A program made the translations under genes and the position numbers. DNA of 64,000 bases from an uncultured Bacilli bacterium (lineage in GTDB: Bacteria > Bacillota_I > Bacilli_A > RF39 > UBA660), in contig CALWAL010000003.1 in the NCBI GenBank assembly GCA_944373145.1, positions 84,619-148,618 on the forward strand. The letters run 5' to 3'. Shown in pieces: positions 42,470-51,195 of the stretch. Numbering within the stretch: the stretch's first letter is position 1; each line of letters opens with the position of its first letter. The notes under the pieces were generated by a model, which ran no database searches, had not been told where the DNA came from, and was given only the letters and a program-made list of their open reading frames with translations.

Positions 42470-44227
42470 ATGAGGCTAGAAAACAATGTAATTAATGAGA
42501 TTAGAAATAGTGTTGATATTGTAGATGTCATATCAGGATATTTACCGTTAACAGCTCGTGGGAAAAATTATTTTGGTGTTTGCCCTTTTCACGATGACCA
42601 TTCACCGAGTATGAGCGTATCGAAAGAAAAACAAATTTATACTTGTTTTTCGTGTGGAGCTACAGGAAATGTTATTAAATTTATTCAAGATTATGAAAAT
42701 ATTAGTTTTATTGATGCAGTAAAGAAATGTGCTGATATCGCTGGTATTGTGTTAGATTTTGAAACAAAGCGTGATAATAGGTATGAAAAATATAGTGAAT
42801 TATATGATATTTATGATATAAGTTATAAATTTTATCAAAATAATATGAATAGCAGTGCAGCTAGTGATGCAAAAAAATATTTACGTGGACGCGACATCAC
42901 AGATAAAGAAATTAAACATTTTGGCATTGGCTTATCTCTTAGTGATAGTGCATTGTTAACAAAATTATTAAAAAGTAAAAATATTACTGATAAATTATTA
43001 TTAAAAAGCGGTTTGATTGGTGAGTCAGAGAATGGAATCGATTTATATGATCTGTATCGAAACCGTATTATGTTTCCAATTCATGATGCCAATGGACGAT
43101 TAGTTGGATATAATGGGCGAGCCTATCATGGTGAGGTGACTAATAAGTATGTAAATTCAAAAGAAACTCCAATTTTTAAAAAACGCGACATTTTGTATAA
43201 TTATCACCGTGCTAAAGAGTTTGCAAGACAAAAAAAAGAAATCATTTTAATGGAAGGTCCTATGGATGTCATTCGTGCTTATACGATAGGTATTGAAAAC
43301 GTAGTTGCTACGTTAGGAACTGCTTTTGGTTCAAGTCAAGCTATGTTGGTTAGAAAGTTATCGACAAATGTTATTTTATGTTTTGATGGTGATGATGCTG
43401 GTTTAAAAGCTACTAAGTCAGCGATACAAGAATTAGTTAAAGTCGGTATTGAGCCTAAAATTGTTCGTTTAAGTGATAATCAGGATCCAGATGAATATAT
43501 CCGAAAAAAAGGTAAAGAGGCATTTGAAAAGAATTTACAAAATGCCATGAATATAATAGAGTTTAAGGAATATGTCCTAAAAAGAGATATTGATACTAAT
43601 AATGCAGAAGGATTAGCTAGTTATACTAATGCAATGATTAATGAAATAAAAAATATTGCTGATGAAGTGTTGCGTGAAATTAGTATCATAAAATTAAGTA
43701 ATGAAACAAAATTGAGTGCTGATTTTATACGTGATAAAGTTGGTAATATTGAAAAAAAGGATTTTGTGCCGAAATTTAAATTAAATAATAATAAATTGAC
43801 AAAATTTGAAAAATCTGAACGCAATCTGGTTTATTATATGTTAAAGTATCCAAATGTTATTAGAATGTATGATAAAAAAATTACTTATATGCCAACGGAT
43901 AAATATCGGCATTTAGCTTTTCAAATAAGTACTTTTTTTAAAAAATATGGTTATATTAGTACTGCTGATCTTTTGACCGAATTACGAGATGATGAAGATT
44001 CAATTAAAGTCATTGGCGAATTAGAAGCATTAGAACTACATGAAGATTATAATGAAGAAGAGATTGACGACTATTTAGAAAACATTAGAATATATAATGA
44101 ACAACAACAAATTGATAGATATAAAAAAGAAATGCTTAAAGAAGTAGATTTTAATAAGAAAATAGAATTAGCAAATAAAGTTATAGCGAGTAAGTTAAGG
44201 AGTGAGGAAAATGATAGGGGAAATTAA
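42470..44227 (+). CDS. dnaG: DNA primase DnaG
   Basis: The 585-residue protein has the N-terminal zinc ribbon [11 protein letters not shown] (ligands Cys38, His41) and F-S-C-G (Cys59 and Cys62). The catalytic core has [12 protein letters not shown]. The Toprim domain has M-E-G-P-M-D-V and C-F-D-G-D-D-A-G, and a C-terminal DnaB-interacting region follows. It makes RNA primers at the replication fork. It is translationally coupled to rpoD in the classic macromolecular synthesis operon; rpsU, the usual first gene, is absent here. Confidence 0.97.
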   Translation: MRLENNVINEIRNSVDIVDVISGYLPLTARGKNYFGVCPFHDDHSPSMSVSKEKQIYTCFSCGATGNVIKFIQDYENISFIDAVKKCADIAGIVLDFETKRDNRYEKYSELYDIYDISYKFYQNNMNSSAASDAKKYLRGRDITDKEIKHFGIGLSLSDSALLTKLLKSKNITDKLLLKSGLIGESENGIDLYDLYRNRIMFPIHDANGRLVGYNGRAYHGEVTNKYVNSKETPIFKKRDILYNYHRAKEFARQKKEIILMEGPMDVIRAYTIGIENVVATLGTAFGSSQAMLVRKLSTNVILCFDGDDAGLKATKSAIQELVKVGIEPKIVRLSDNQDPDEYIRKKGKEAFEKNLQNAMNIIEFKEYVLKRDIDTNNAEGLASYTNAMINEIKNIADEVLREISIIKLSNETKLSADFIRDKVGNIEKKDFVPKFKLNNNKLTKFEKSERNLVYYMLKYPNVIRMYDKKITYMPTDKYRHLAFQISTFFKKYGYISTADLLTELRDDEDSIKVIGELEALELHEDYNEEEIDDYLENIRIYNEQQQIDRYKKEMLKEVDFNKKIELANKVIASKLRSEENDRGN

Positions 44228-45290
44228 AAGTTACGAGCAACGAAAAGAAGAACTGGTAAAAAAAGGAAAAGAAAAAGGAATTATTACTTATGAAGAATTA
44301 GCAGCTTCTCTAAAAGGACTAGAAATGGATGCTGATACTTTAGATGATTTATATAATGTTTTTAATGAAAATAACATTGCTATTGTATCAGAAGAAGATG
44401 AAGGTAATGATGCGGGGGACAAATTATTATTAGATGACAATACTTTAACTAAGGATTTGACGATTAACGATCCTGTTCGTATGTATTTGAAAGAAATTGG
44501 ACAAATTAAATTGTTAACTTTAGATGAGGAAGCTAAATTGGCGGATCGTATTATTGAAGGTGACCCAGAAGCTAAAAACATTTTAGCTGAAGCTAATTTA
44601 CGTTTAGTGGTAAGTATTGCTAAAAGATATGTTGGCCGCGGTATGTTGTTTCTTGACTTAATTCAAGAAGGAAATATTGGTTTAATGAAAGCAGTTGATA
44701 AGTTTGATGTAACAAAAGGTTATAAATTTTCAACTTATGCAACCTGGTGGATTAGGCAAGCGATTACACGCGCCATTGCCGATCAAGCTCGTACTATTCG
44801 TGTACCTGTTCATATGGTTGAAACTATCAATAAATTAGCTAGAGTACAACGCCAATTAACACTTGAATTAAATCGTGAACCTAGTGAGGAAGAACTAGCA
44901 AAAAAAATGGGAACTAGTATTGACAAGATTCGAGAAATTTATAAAATTAGTCAAGATCCTGTTAGTTTGGAAACACCAATCGGTGAAGAAGATGATTCAC
45001 ATTTGGGAGATTTTATAAAAGATGAACGAAATTTAAGCCCAGAGGAATTTGCTACAAATGAAATGCTTAAAGATGAGATTAGTGAGGTTTTGTTAACTTT
45101 GACAGAAAGAGAAGAGAAAGTTATTCGCCTAAGATTTGGCCTAGAAGATGGCAAAACACGTACTTTAGAAGAAGTTGGTCAAATGTTTGGTGTAACACGT
45201 GAACGTATTCGTCAAATCGAAGCCAAAGCTTTACGAAAATTAAGACACCCATCACGTAGTCGTAAATTACGCGATTACATGACAGAATAA
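44211..45290 (+). CDS. rpoD: Primary RNA polymerase sigma factor RpoD (SigA)
   Basis: The 359-residue protein has a short region 1.1, then region 1.2 ([11 protein letters not shown]), region 2 ([12 protein letters not shown]) with the -10-reading [12 protein letters not shown], region 3, and region 4 ending in [17 protein letters not shown]. Regions 2 and 4 predict the TTGACA/TATAAT promoters seen across this window. ATG 44211 has AAGGAG upstream and overlaps the dnaG end by 17 bases; the GTG at 44202 lies on the ribosome site. Confidence 0.98.
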   Translation: MIGEIKSYEQRKEELVKKGKEKGIITYEELAASLKGLEMDADTLDDLYNVFNENNIAIVSEEDEGNDAGDKLLLDDNTLTKDLTINDPVRMYLKEIGQIKLLTLDEEAKLADRIIEGDPEAKNILAEANLRLVVSIAKRYVGRGMLFLDLIQEGNIGLMKAVDKFDVTKGYKFSTYATWWIRQAITRAIADQARTIRVPVHMVETINKLARVQRQLTLELNREPSEEELAKKMGTSIDKIREIYKISQDPVSLETPIGEEDDSHLGDFIKDERNLSPEEFATNEMLKDEISEVLLTLTEREEKVIRLRFGLEDGKTRTLEEVGQMFGVTRERIRQIEAKALRKLRHPSRSRKLRDYMTE

Positions 45291-45931
45291 TGAAAATATC
45301 TAAAAGGTTACAAGCAATTGCCGATATAATATCCGATAAAAGTACAGTAATTGATGTTGGGTGTGATCATGCACTTTTGGATATTTATCTTGCAACTTAT
45401 AAAGATTGTCAATGTATAGCAACAGATATTAATGAAAATGCTTTAGAGCAAGCTAAATATAATATTAAACGTTTTGGAATTAAAAACATTCAAACTGTTT
45501 TAACTGACGGTTTAAATGGTATTGATGTTAAACCAAATGATATTGTTGTTATTTCTGGCATGGGTGCCACAACCATTGAACATATTTTAGCTAACAAACC
45601 TGTTTCTAATAAAGTAATTATCAGTGCTCATAATGATTGGGATCATCTGAGAAAGACTGTTACGTCACTAGGATATAAAATATCTTCAGAACAATTTATT
45701 ATTGATAAAGGAAAAGGTTATATTATAATTGAGTTTGTTAAAGGCAAATCCACTTATAGCGATCAAGAATTATTATATGGTCCATATTTAATTAATAATC
45801 AGAATTATTTAAATAGTTTGTATCAAGGTATTAAAGAAATATATGATGAAATACCAGATGATAACATTGAAAAAGCAAATAAGAAAAAAAGATTGGATGA
45901 AATACAATCTTTGTTATCAAAGCTAAATTAA
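45290..45931 (+). CDS. trmK: tRNA (adenine22-N1)-methyltransferase TrmK
   Basis: The 213-residue protein has an S-adenosylmethionine-binding fold. It carries R-L-Q-A-I-A-D-I-I (6-14), V-I-D-V-G-C-D-H-A-L-L-D-I-Y (about 20-33), V-I-S-G-M-G-A-T-T-I and a C-terminal coiled segment, as in Bacillus YqfN/TrmK. It methylates A22 in the D-loop region of certain tRNAs. The ATG overlaps the rpoD stop (TAATG), the same gene neighbourhood as in many Bacilli. A hairpin terminator follows. Confidence 0.93.
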   Translation: MKISKRLQAIADIISDKSTVIDVGCDHALLDIYLATYKDCQCIATDINENALEQAKYNIKRFGIKNIQTVLTDGLNGIDVKPNDIVVISGMGATTIEHILANKPVSNKVIISAHNDWDHLRKTVTSLGYKISSEQFIIDKGKGYIIIEFVKGKSTYSDQELLYGPYLINNQNYLNSLYQGIKEIYDEIPDDNIEKANKKKRLDEIQSLLSKLN

Positions 45932-45942
45932 TTAGCTTTTTT
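45919..45942 (+). terminator. Terminator after trmK
   Basis: Stem AAAGCTAA/TTAGCTTT with a 5-base loop and T tract, overlapping the stop codon. Confidence 0.8.
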
Positions 45943-46258
45943 ATATGAAGAAAGTTGGGTAATTGTTAGTAAATTTTTTGTTATTCTCACTAACATTGTT
46001 AGTTATTGAATTACTAGTAATTGGCTCAATCGTGTTAGTAGGATCAGTTTTTTTAAATTCATTCATAATGTTGAACATTGTTTTCGCATTTTTAATAACA
46101 GGTGAAACTTGTTTGATAATCGGAATAGCTTGATTAACTAAATTTAAAGTTTTACTTGTACCATTGATAATGGAACTAAAATTTAATTTACTTAACAAAC
46201 CAGTTGTCGAATTAGTAACGGTTGGTATATGATAAAAATAAGGATTATAAAAATTCAA
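45941..46258 (-). CDS. VrrA/YqfQ-like small protein
   Basis: The protein of 105 residues starts M-N-F-Y-N-P-Y-F-Y-H-I-P. Its central segment, L-N-L-V-N-Q-A-I-P-I-I-K-Q-V-S-P followed by N-A-K-T-M-F-N-I-M-N-E-F, matches what I recall of the VrrA/YqfQ family found near dnaG-sigA in Bacillus. In Bacillus it is linked to the spore coat or germination. The C-terminus is a low-complexity Asn/Thr tail. The start is a minus-strand TTG at 46256-46258, with AAGGAGGT seven bases upstream; no ATG is better placed. It converges on trmK. Confidence 0.6.
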   Translation of the reverse strand: MNFYNPYFYHIPTVTNSTTGLLSKLNFSSIINGTSKTLNLVNQAIPIIKQVSPVIKNAKTMFNIMNEFKKTDPTNTIEPITSNSITNNVSENNKKFTNNYPTFFI

Positions 46259-46371
46259 AATGGTACCTCCTTGTATACATATATATCTAAAATATTGTAT
46301 GCGAATAGCCTGAAAAAGTTTTAAAATATTTATGAATGTGTTATAATTAAAATAATATAGGAGGTTGGGAT

Positions 46372-47142
46372 GTGACTTTATATTTTGCTATTTTGTTTTT
46401 TATTTTTGGGTTAGCGTTTGGATCTTTTTTTAATGTTGTAGGTTATCGTTTACCTAAAAAAGAATCTCTTAATTTTCCCCCATCACATTGTACTGTTTGC
46501 GGTCACAAATTAAGTTTTTGGGAAACTATACCAGTTATTTCCTATTTATGTTTAGGAGGAAAGTGCAAAACGTGTAAAAGTAAAATATCATGGTATTATT
46601 GCTTTTTTGAATTAATGACAGGATTTATGTTTATGCTTTCCTATTTGAAATTTGGCTTTTCTTTTAATTGCTTCCTTAGCTTGAGTTTGGTTTCTGTTTT
46701 AATTATTACAATTATAAGCGATTATAAATATTTTATTATTCCAGATAGTATTATTATTTTAGGAATTTTTTTGATTGGTATTGGTATTTTTTTAAATGGC
46801 AGTTTAGGTCAAAACAGTTTTAACTTTTTGGAGGGATTAAATGATTTAGTAATAAGTCTTGGTCATGGATTTTTGACTTTTTTATTTATGTATTTTTTAA
46901 AAATTATTGGTGATTTTCTTTTTGGTAAAGAGGCATTAGGTGGTGGAGATATTAAATTAATGTTTATGGTTGGAATGGCTTTAGAAATACCATTATCATT
47001 TTTTTCGGTTTTGCTTGCCAGTATTATTGCGTTACCTTTTGCTTTGTTTTTAACTTATAAAAAAGAGCACCATGAAATTCCTTTTGGCCCGTTTTTAAGT
47101 ATAGCAGTTATTTTCTTATTTTTTTTAAAAAATTTGATATAA
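46372..47142 (+). CDS. Prepilin peptidase (A24 family; ComC/PilD-like)
   Basis: The 256-residue polytopic protein has the N-terminal methyltransferase-like region with two C-x-x-C pairs: C-T-V-C-G-H-K-L and K-C-K-T-C-K-S-K. The aspartyl protease centres are S-D-Y-K-Y-F-I-I-P-D-S and G-G-G-D-I-K-L-M (the GxGD motif). It cleaves and N-methylates type IV pilin-like proteins, in Firmicutes mainly the competence pseudopilins. The start is GTG 46372 behind GGAGGT, with an extended -10 TGTTATAAT at 46339-46347. Its 3' end overlaps the converging ylbJ by 18 bases. Confidence 0.93.
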   Translation: MTLYFAILFFIFGLAFGSFFNVVGYRLPKKESLNFPPSHCTVCGHKLSFWETIPVISYLCLGGKCKTCKSKISWYYCFFELMTGFMFMLSYLKFGFSFNCFLSLSLVSVLIITIISDYKYFIIPDSIIILGIFLIGIGIFLNGSLGQNSFNFLEGLNDLVISLGHGFLTFLFMYFLKIIGDFLFGKEALGGGDIKLMFMVGMALEIPLSFFSVLLASIIALPFALFLTYKKEHHEIPFGPFLSIAVIFLFFLKNLI

Positions 47143-47991
47143 AAAGTAAATAAAGACAAATGTAAGTCCAGCGTGAATGCATCTAATTATTAGATATTTA
47201 ATATAAGCAAAGTCCATTTCAGATAAGATACCATAGGTTTGCAAGTGAATACTAAATCCACCAAAGGATAATAAAGCCCCAGCTAGGGAACATTTCAATT
47301 GTTCGTTTACTATTGAATTGTTTATATAATTTAAACCTTGAGACAATTCTAAAAAAAGATTGCATAATTCATTATTAGCAATACTAGAAATCATAAAAAA
47401 GAAAACAATTACCCCTAAGATAAAAAGAATGTTTTCCATACTATTCTTTATAGCACAAGCAAATATTTGAAAAAAACTTTGTGTTTTGATTTGAGGACGA
47501 TAGTTATTCGAATTAGATTTAGTTTTAGTTCTTAAAATTATACCTAAAAAGATTCCTAAAAGGTAGTGAATGCTTAGAACTAATAACGGTTTAGTTTGTA
47601 CAATTGTCAAAATGAAAATAGGATTTGAAAAATGAGAAAATAAAATGAGTTGGTTCACTTCATTTTTATTGATAAGGTTTTGTTTATATAATTCTTTAGC
47701 ATATATAGCACTACCAGGAAAACCAGATAACAAACTCATAATTAAAACATATGAACAATTAGTTGATAAATTAAATAAATGCATGATTGGTCCCATAATT
47801 TTATTAGTAAAATCTAAAAAACCGTAATTAATTAAAAATGGCGAAATGGTCATAAACGGGAAAAGACTAGGAAAGATAGTTTGTTGAAATAAAACCGTTG
47901 CTTCTCTGATGTTTACAATTACTTCGTTACGGTATAAAAAGATACAAATAATAATTAAAATTGTAAATACTAATTGAATATTTTTTTTCAT
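47125..47991 (-). CDS. ylbJ: Sporulation integral membrane protein YlbJ-like
   Basis: The 288-residue protein has about eight hydrophobic segments and the nucleoside-recognition/gate-like motifs of YlbJ: I-F-P-S-L-F-P-F-M (about 39-47), L-L-S-G-F-P-G-S-A-I-Y-A-K-E-L and a C-terminal L-S-F-G-G-F-S-I-H-L-Q-T. Bacillus YlbJ is a membrane protein needed for heat-resistant spores. Its presence argues for spore formation or a sporulating ancestry. It is convergent with the prepilin peptidase and divergent from the repeat lipoprotein gene. Confidence 0.88.
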   Translation of the reverse strand: MKKNIQLVFTILIIICIFLYRNEVIVNIREATVLFQQTIFPSLFPFMTISPFLINYGFLDFTNKIMGPIMHLFNLSTNCSYVLIMSLLSGFPGSAIYAKELYKQNLINKNEVNQLILFSHFSNPIFILTIVQTKPLLVLSIHYLLGIFLGIILRTKTKSNSNNYRPQIKTQSFFQIFACAIKNSMENILFILGVIVFFFMISSIANNELCNLFLELSQGLNYINNSIVNEQLKCSLAGALLSFGGFSIHLQTYGILSEMDFAYIKYLIIRCIHAGLTFVFIYFLYQIF

Positions 47992-48090
47992 AATTAATTA
48001 TATTAAGATTGATATAAATTCTTGACTAATACTAAAAAAAATTATATCCTTATTATAGAAGAAATTATAAATGGAAACCCATAAATTAAT

Positions 48091-48119
48091 TTGACAAATA
48101 GGTGGAAAAGTGCTATTAT
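48091..48119 (+). promoter_or_regulatory. Strong promoter of the repeat lipoprotein gene
   Basis: TTGACA (48091-48096), 17 bases, then TATTAT (48114-48119) with a preceding TGC. Confidence 0.85.
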
Positions 48120-48152
48120 ATACCACATCTCATTAAGAAGGGGGAATTTTGT

Positions 48153-49466
48153 ATGAAAATAAATGGACATTTTTTAAAAAATTTAAATGTTGGAGCTTTT
48201 AAATCGGGAAAAAAGAAATTATTTAAATCGAAGAAGACAATGGCGTTAACTGCTGCTTCAATCTTATTAATCGGGTCTTTAATTGGTTGTTCTGTTGCAA
48301 ATAAAAATAAATCTGCTGAACAGACTGCTCCGGCTTCGACTGTTTCAACTAATACAGAAACTGGAACTTCTACTGGTGAAGAAGAGAAAACTGAAGATGA
48401 TTTTACTTTGTTGGCCGATCGTTTAGAAATTAAAGATTTAACAATGACTGACAATTTAAGTGCTTCAATTGCTCAAGATTTAGAAGAACAACTTGACGCT
48501 TTAGGTATTCAAGGACCTATGTATTCATCAGATAAAGTTTATACTGATAACGATGGAATAGTTTGGGTAGATGAAAATGAGTATCAAGAATATATTAATG
48601 GTGGTTCTGGTGTTCATGTAGGCAGTGGATATTTAGCACCGGATGGAAATGTTTGGGAAAGCGAAGAAGCTTATCAAGAATATATTAATGGTCAAACTCC
48701 AGGTGATGTTATTACTGATGGCGATTATTATGAAGCTCCAGATGGATCAATTTGGTCTAGTAAAGAAGAATATGATAAATATGTGGCTGGTGGAAGTGGC
48801 GAAGTTGTACAACCTGGTACTGGTGAAGTCGTTGAACCAGGTGAAGGTTATCAAGCTCCAGATGGTTCATATTGGTCAAGTGAGTCTGACTATTTAGAGT
48901 ATATTAATGGTCAATCTTCTAACGATAACAATGATTATGGGGAAAGTAGTGGATTTAAAGACCCTGATGGCAATATTTGGTCAAGTGAAGAAGAATATTG
49001 GAATTATATTAACGGTTCAGAAAATAATTATGACGATAACTATAATGATAATTATGAAGGCGATGTAACATATGAAGACGATGTTTATGTAGCACCAGAT
49101 GGTTCGACATGGTCAAGTGAATCTGATTATTTAGATTATGTTAATAGTTTAAATTCTAATCAAAATTCTCAAGGATCTGGTAGTGCAACCGACGAAGTTT
49201 ATACTGATACAAATTATTATGTAGCGCCTGATGGCTCTATTTGGGAAAGCGAATCTGATTACTTAGCCTTTGTCAATAGTACAAATGCATCAAGTATAAC
49301 AACAGAAGCGACAGTTGATGTTGTCCCTGAGTCTGAATATGTTGAAGAAGAAGTGGTTCAGGAATCCGTGGCTAGCGATTATTATGTTGATCCAGACGGT
49401 AATTATTGGGCTAGTGAAGCAGATTATTTGGCATATATTCAAAATGAAGCACAATTTACTAAATAA
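48153..49466 (+). CDS. Lipoprotein with eight PDG-W-Y repeats
   Basis: The 437-residue protein has a basic N-terminal extension (1-29), a lipoprotein signal ending L-I-G-C (lipid Cys46), a Ser/Thr/Glu linker, and from residue 129 to 429 eight repeats of about 20 residues. The repeats (129-149, 160-179, 192-212, 233-252, 268-287, 311-331, 355-375, 410-429) fit Y-x-A-P-D-G-x-x-W-x-S-x-x-x-Y-x-x-Y-I-N. They are joined by acidic Gly/Ser/Asn linkers of variable length. It should be a strongly acidic surface protein. I do not recognise the repeat as a named domain; W and Y positions suggest ligand or wall binding. ATG 48153 follows AAGGGGGAA; the upstream frame has no ribosome site. Confidence 0.85.
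   Translation: MKINGHFLKNLNVGAFKSGKKKLFKSKKTMALTAASILLIGSLIGCSVANKNKSAEQTAPASTVSTNTETGTSTGEEEKTEDDFTLLADRLEIKDLTMTDNLSASIAQDLEEQLDALGIQGPMYSSDKVYTDNDGIVWVDENEYQEYINGGSGVHVGSGYLAPDGNVWESEEAYQEYINGQTPGDVITDGDYYEAPDGSIWSSKEEYDKYVAGGSGEVVQPGTGEVVEPGEGYQAPDGSYWSSESDYLEYINGQSSNDNNDYGESSGFKDPDGNIWSSEEEYWNYINGSENNYDDNYNDNYEGDVTYEDDVYVAPDGSTWSSESDYLDYVNSLNSNQNSQGSGSATDEVYTDTNYYVAPDGSIWESESDYLAFVNSTNASSITTEATVDVVPESEYVEEEVVQESVASDYYVDPDGNYWASEADYLAYIQNEAQFTK
48537..49439 (+). repeat. Eight diverged tandem repeats encoding the PDG-W-Y unit
   Basis: The repeat units are about 60 bases each with spacers of 25-105 bases. They are conserved as protein (PDG, W, S, Y, Y) but vary at synonymous positions, so this is an old protein-level repeat and not a recent DNA expansion. 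Confidence 0.85.
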
Positions 49467-49469
49467 TAT

Positions 49470-49497
49470 AAGCTAAACGTAAAGTTTAGCTTTTTTT
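49470..49497 (+). terminator. Terminator after the repeat lipoprotein gene
   Basis: A 9-bp stem AAGCTAAAC/GTTTAGCTT with a 5-base loop and T tract. Confidence 0.9.
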
Positions 49498-49561
49498 AGT
49501 TGTTTGATTGTTAATGATAAAAAAATATGATATTATAATTTTATAAGATAGGAGGAATATA

Positions 49562-49756
49562 GTGTATCTAGATGAATATGGAAATGAATGGGCTAGTTAT
49601 GAAGATTATAAGGACTATCTTAATACATTAAGTGAGGATAAAAACGATGAAGTAACTGAGGAGTTACTTAAACAATCGTTTCAAGATATTTATATTGATA
49701 CAAACAATAGCGTTTGGGCTAATAAAGAGAAATGTCAGGATATAAAAAATAATTGA
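49562..49756 (+). CDS. Small protein made of two PDG-W-Y-like repeats
   Basis: The protein of 64 residues starts at GTG behind AGGAGGAATATA. Residues 2-21 (Y-L-D-E-Y-G-N-E-W-A-S-Y-E-D-Y-K-D-Y-L-N) are a clear repeat copy. Residues 43-63 (I-Y-I-D-T-N-N-S-V-W-A-N-K-E-K) are a degenerate copy with the W kept. There is no signal peptide or membrane segment, so it is cytoplasmic as annotated, unlike its neighbours. It might be a remnant of a longer relative or a genuine small protein; the good ribosome site favours the latter. Confidence 0.65.
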   Translation: MYLDEYGNEWASYEDYKDYLNTLSEDKNDEVTEELLKQSFQDIYIDTNNSVWANKEKCQDIKNN

Positions 49757-49829
49757 AACAGAAGCTTGTTGATTTTTATTTGGTATTGTGATATATTTTT
49801 TATAGTATAAGCTAGAACGTAGGTGGGGT

Positions 49830-50090
49830 ATGAAAAAATTGAAATATTTAAGTAGTTTTTGCATTGCTTTTGTTTTTGGCGTTTTTGTAATGTCTAATTT
49901 TGGAAATTTAAATATTTCAAATAGTATTACCAACATTCAAAAAGAAAAAGAAACCTATTTTGAAGATGAAAATGGCGACCTTTGGACTAGCAAAGATGAA
50001 TATTTAGAATACCAAGATAATAATTATTATAAAGCTCCAGATGGTACTATTTGGCAAAATCAATATCGTTATGAGCAGTCACTAAAATAA
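49830..50090 (+). CDS. Membrane-anchored or secreted protein with two PDG-W-Y repeats
   Basis: The 86-residue protein has an N-terminal hydrophobic segment (about 5-24) acting as signal or anchor. Two repeats follow almost back to back: residues 43-61 (Y-F-E-D-E-N-G-D-L-W-T-S-K-D-E-Y-L-E-Y) and 66-82 (Y-Y-K-A-P-D-G-T-I-W-Q-N-Q-Y-R-Y). It has little else, so it is effectively the repeat displayed outside the membrane. AGGTGGGGT precedes the ATG. A terminator follows. Confidence 0.75.
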   Translation: MKKLKYLSSFCIAFVFGVFVMSNFGNLNISNSITNIQKEKETYFEDENGDLWTSKDEYLEYQDNNYYKAPDGTIWQNQYRYEQSLK

Positions 50091-50114
50091 AAAGATAAGT
50101 TTTATCTTTTTTTT
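50089..50114 (+). terminator. Terminator before the YlbL-like gene
   Basis: A 9-bp A/T-rich stem AAAAGATAA/TTATCTTTT and eight T residues. TGTTATAAT (50116-50124) follows as an extended -10. Confidence 0.75.
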
Positions 50115-50139
50115 GTGTTATAATATAGTAGGTGATGGT

Positions 50140-51138
50140 GTGAATAAAATAAATAAATTTTTTAAGCATACTTGGAAATATATCCTTATATATATTATCG
50201 TTATTGCTTTATGTTTAGTTAAATTACCATATTATATTGACGCACCTGGTGGACTTATTAATGTTAGTGATAGAATTGAAGTTGAAGACAAACAAGAGTC
50301 AGCTGGGTCTATTAATTTAGCTTATGTGACAGAGTATAATGTTAATTTGCCAATGTTAATTATTTCTTTTTTTATTGATGATTGGACATTGAATAAAATT
50401 GAAACCAAAGAAGAACAAATAAATTATGAAGAATCTTTTATAAGAGATCGTTTATTGATGGAGGAAGCTTATACAAATGCAATTATTTTAGCTTATAAAC
50501 AAGCAGATAAAGAAATTAATATCTTATCTTCAGATGTTTATGTTAGTTATATTGTGGCGGAGGCCCAAACTGATTTAGCGGTTGGAGATAAGATTGTTCA
50601 AGTTGATGATATTTTAATTAATTCTAAAGAATCTTTAAATAATTATGTAGAAACATTAAATGTTGGTGATAACATTACTATTAAAATTCTTAATGATGGT
50701 AAAGAAAAAATTAAAGAAGCTACGATTATTAATTATAATGATCATAAATTAATTGGAATTGTTCCTGTTGAAATAAATAAATTTGAAGCAAATCCTGATA
50801 TCAATATTAAAACGGAAGCTTCAGAGTATGGACCAAGCGGTGGATTGATGATTAGTCTTGCTGTTTATAATGCTATAACTGAAGATGACATAACAGGTGG
50901 TCTGACAATTGTTGGAACTGGCACGATTGATTTAGATGGTAACGTTGGAGCAATCGGTGGTATTGAATATAAAATTAAGGGAGCTGCTAAAAAAGGCGCT
51001 GATATTTTCTTTGTACCAACTGGTGAAAATTATGAAGAAGCAAAAAAAATTGTTAAAGAAAATAAATATGATATAACTTTAGTTCCAATTTCAACATTTG
51101 AAGAAGCATTAAATTACCTAAAAAAGAATGTTATGTGA
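50140..51138 (+). CDS. ylbL: PDZ-Lon membrane protease, YlbL/SepM type
   Basis: The 332-residue protein has one N-terminal membrane anchor (about 10-28) with the family motif Y-I-D-A-P-G-G just after it. A PDZ domain follows (about 130-200, with V-G-D-K-I-V-Q-V-D-D). The C-terminal Lon-type S16 protease domain has the catalytic Ser in Y-G-P-S-G-G-L-M and the Lys in I-G-G-I-E-Y-K-I-K-G-A. No ATPase domain is present. YlbL/SepM proteases act outside: SepM trims a competence pheromone in streptococci, and YlbL removes a cell-division inhibitor in Bacillus. GTG 50140 follows TAGGTGATG. It sits inside the repeat-protein cluster. Confidence 0.92.
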   Translation: MNKINKFFKHTWKYILIYIIVIALCLVKLPYYIDAPGGLINVSDRIEVEDKQESAGSINLAYVTEYNVNLPMLIISFFIDDWTLNKIETKEEQINYEESFIRDRLLMEEAYTNAIILAYKQADKEINILSSDVYVSYIVAEAQTDLAVGDKIVQVDDILINSKESLNNYVETLNVGDNITIKILNDGKEKIKEATIINYNDHKLIGIVPVEINKFEANPDINIKTEASEYGPSGGLMISLAVYNAITEDDITGGLTIVGTGTIDLDGNVGAIGGIEYKIKGAAKKGADIFFVPTGENYEEAKKIVKENKYDITLVPISTFEEALNYLKKNVM

Positions 51139-51159
51139 AGTTGCAAACATTCTTTTTTT
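51121..51159 (+). terminator. Terminator after ylbL
   Basis: A 12-bp stem AAAAAGAATGTT/AACATTCTTTTT spans the stop codon, with a 13-base loop and T tract. Confidence 0.8.
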
Positions 51160-51195
51160 ATGCTAGAATATTTAAATCTAAGGGGGAAATTTGAA

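Noticed and set aside
48537..49439. Minisatellite or CRISPR-like DNA repeat
   Set aside because: Units differ freely at synonymous sites and in spacer length; only the protein motif is conserved. No CRISPR array or cas gene was seen anywhere in the window.
49562..50090. Two short genes as a toxin-antitoxin module
   Set aside because: Both consist mainly of the PDG-W-Y repeat and have separate ribosome sites and a 73-base gap.
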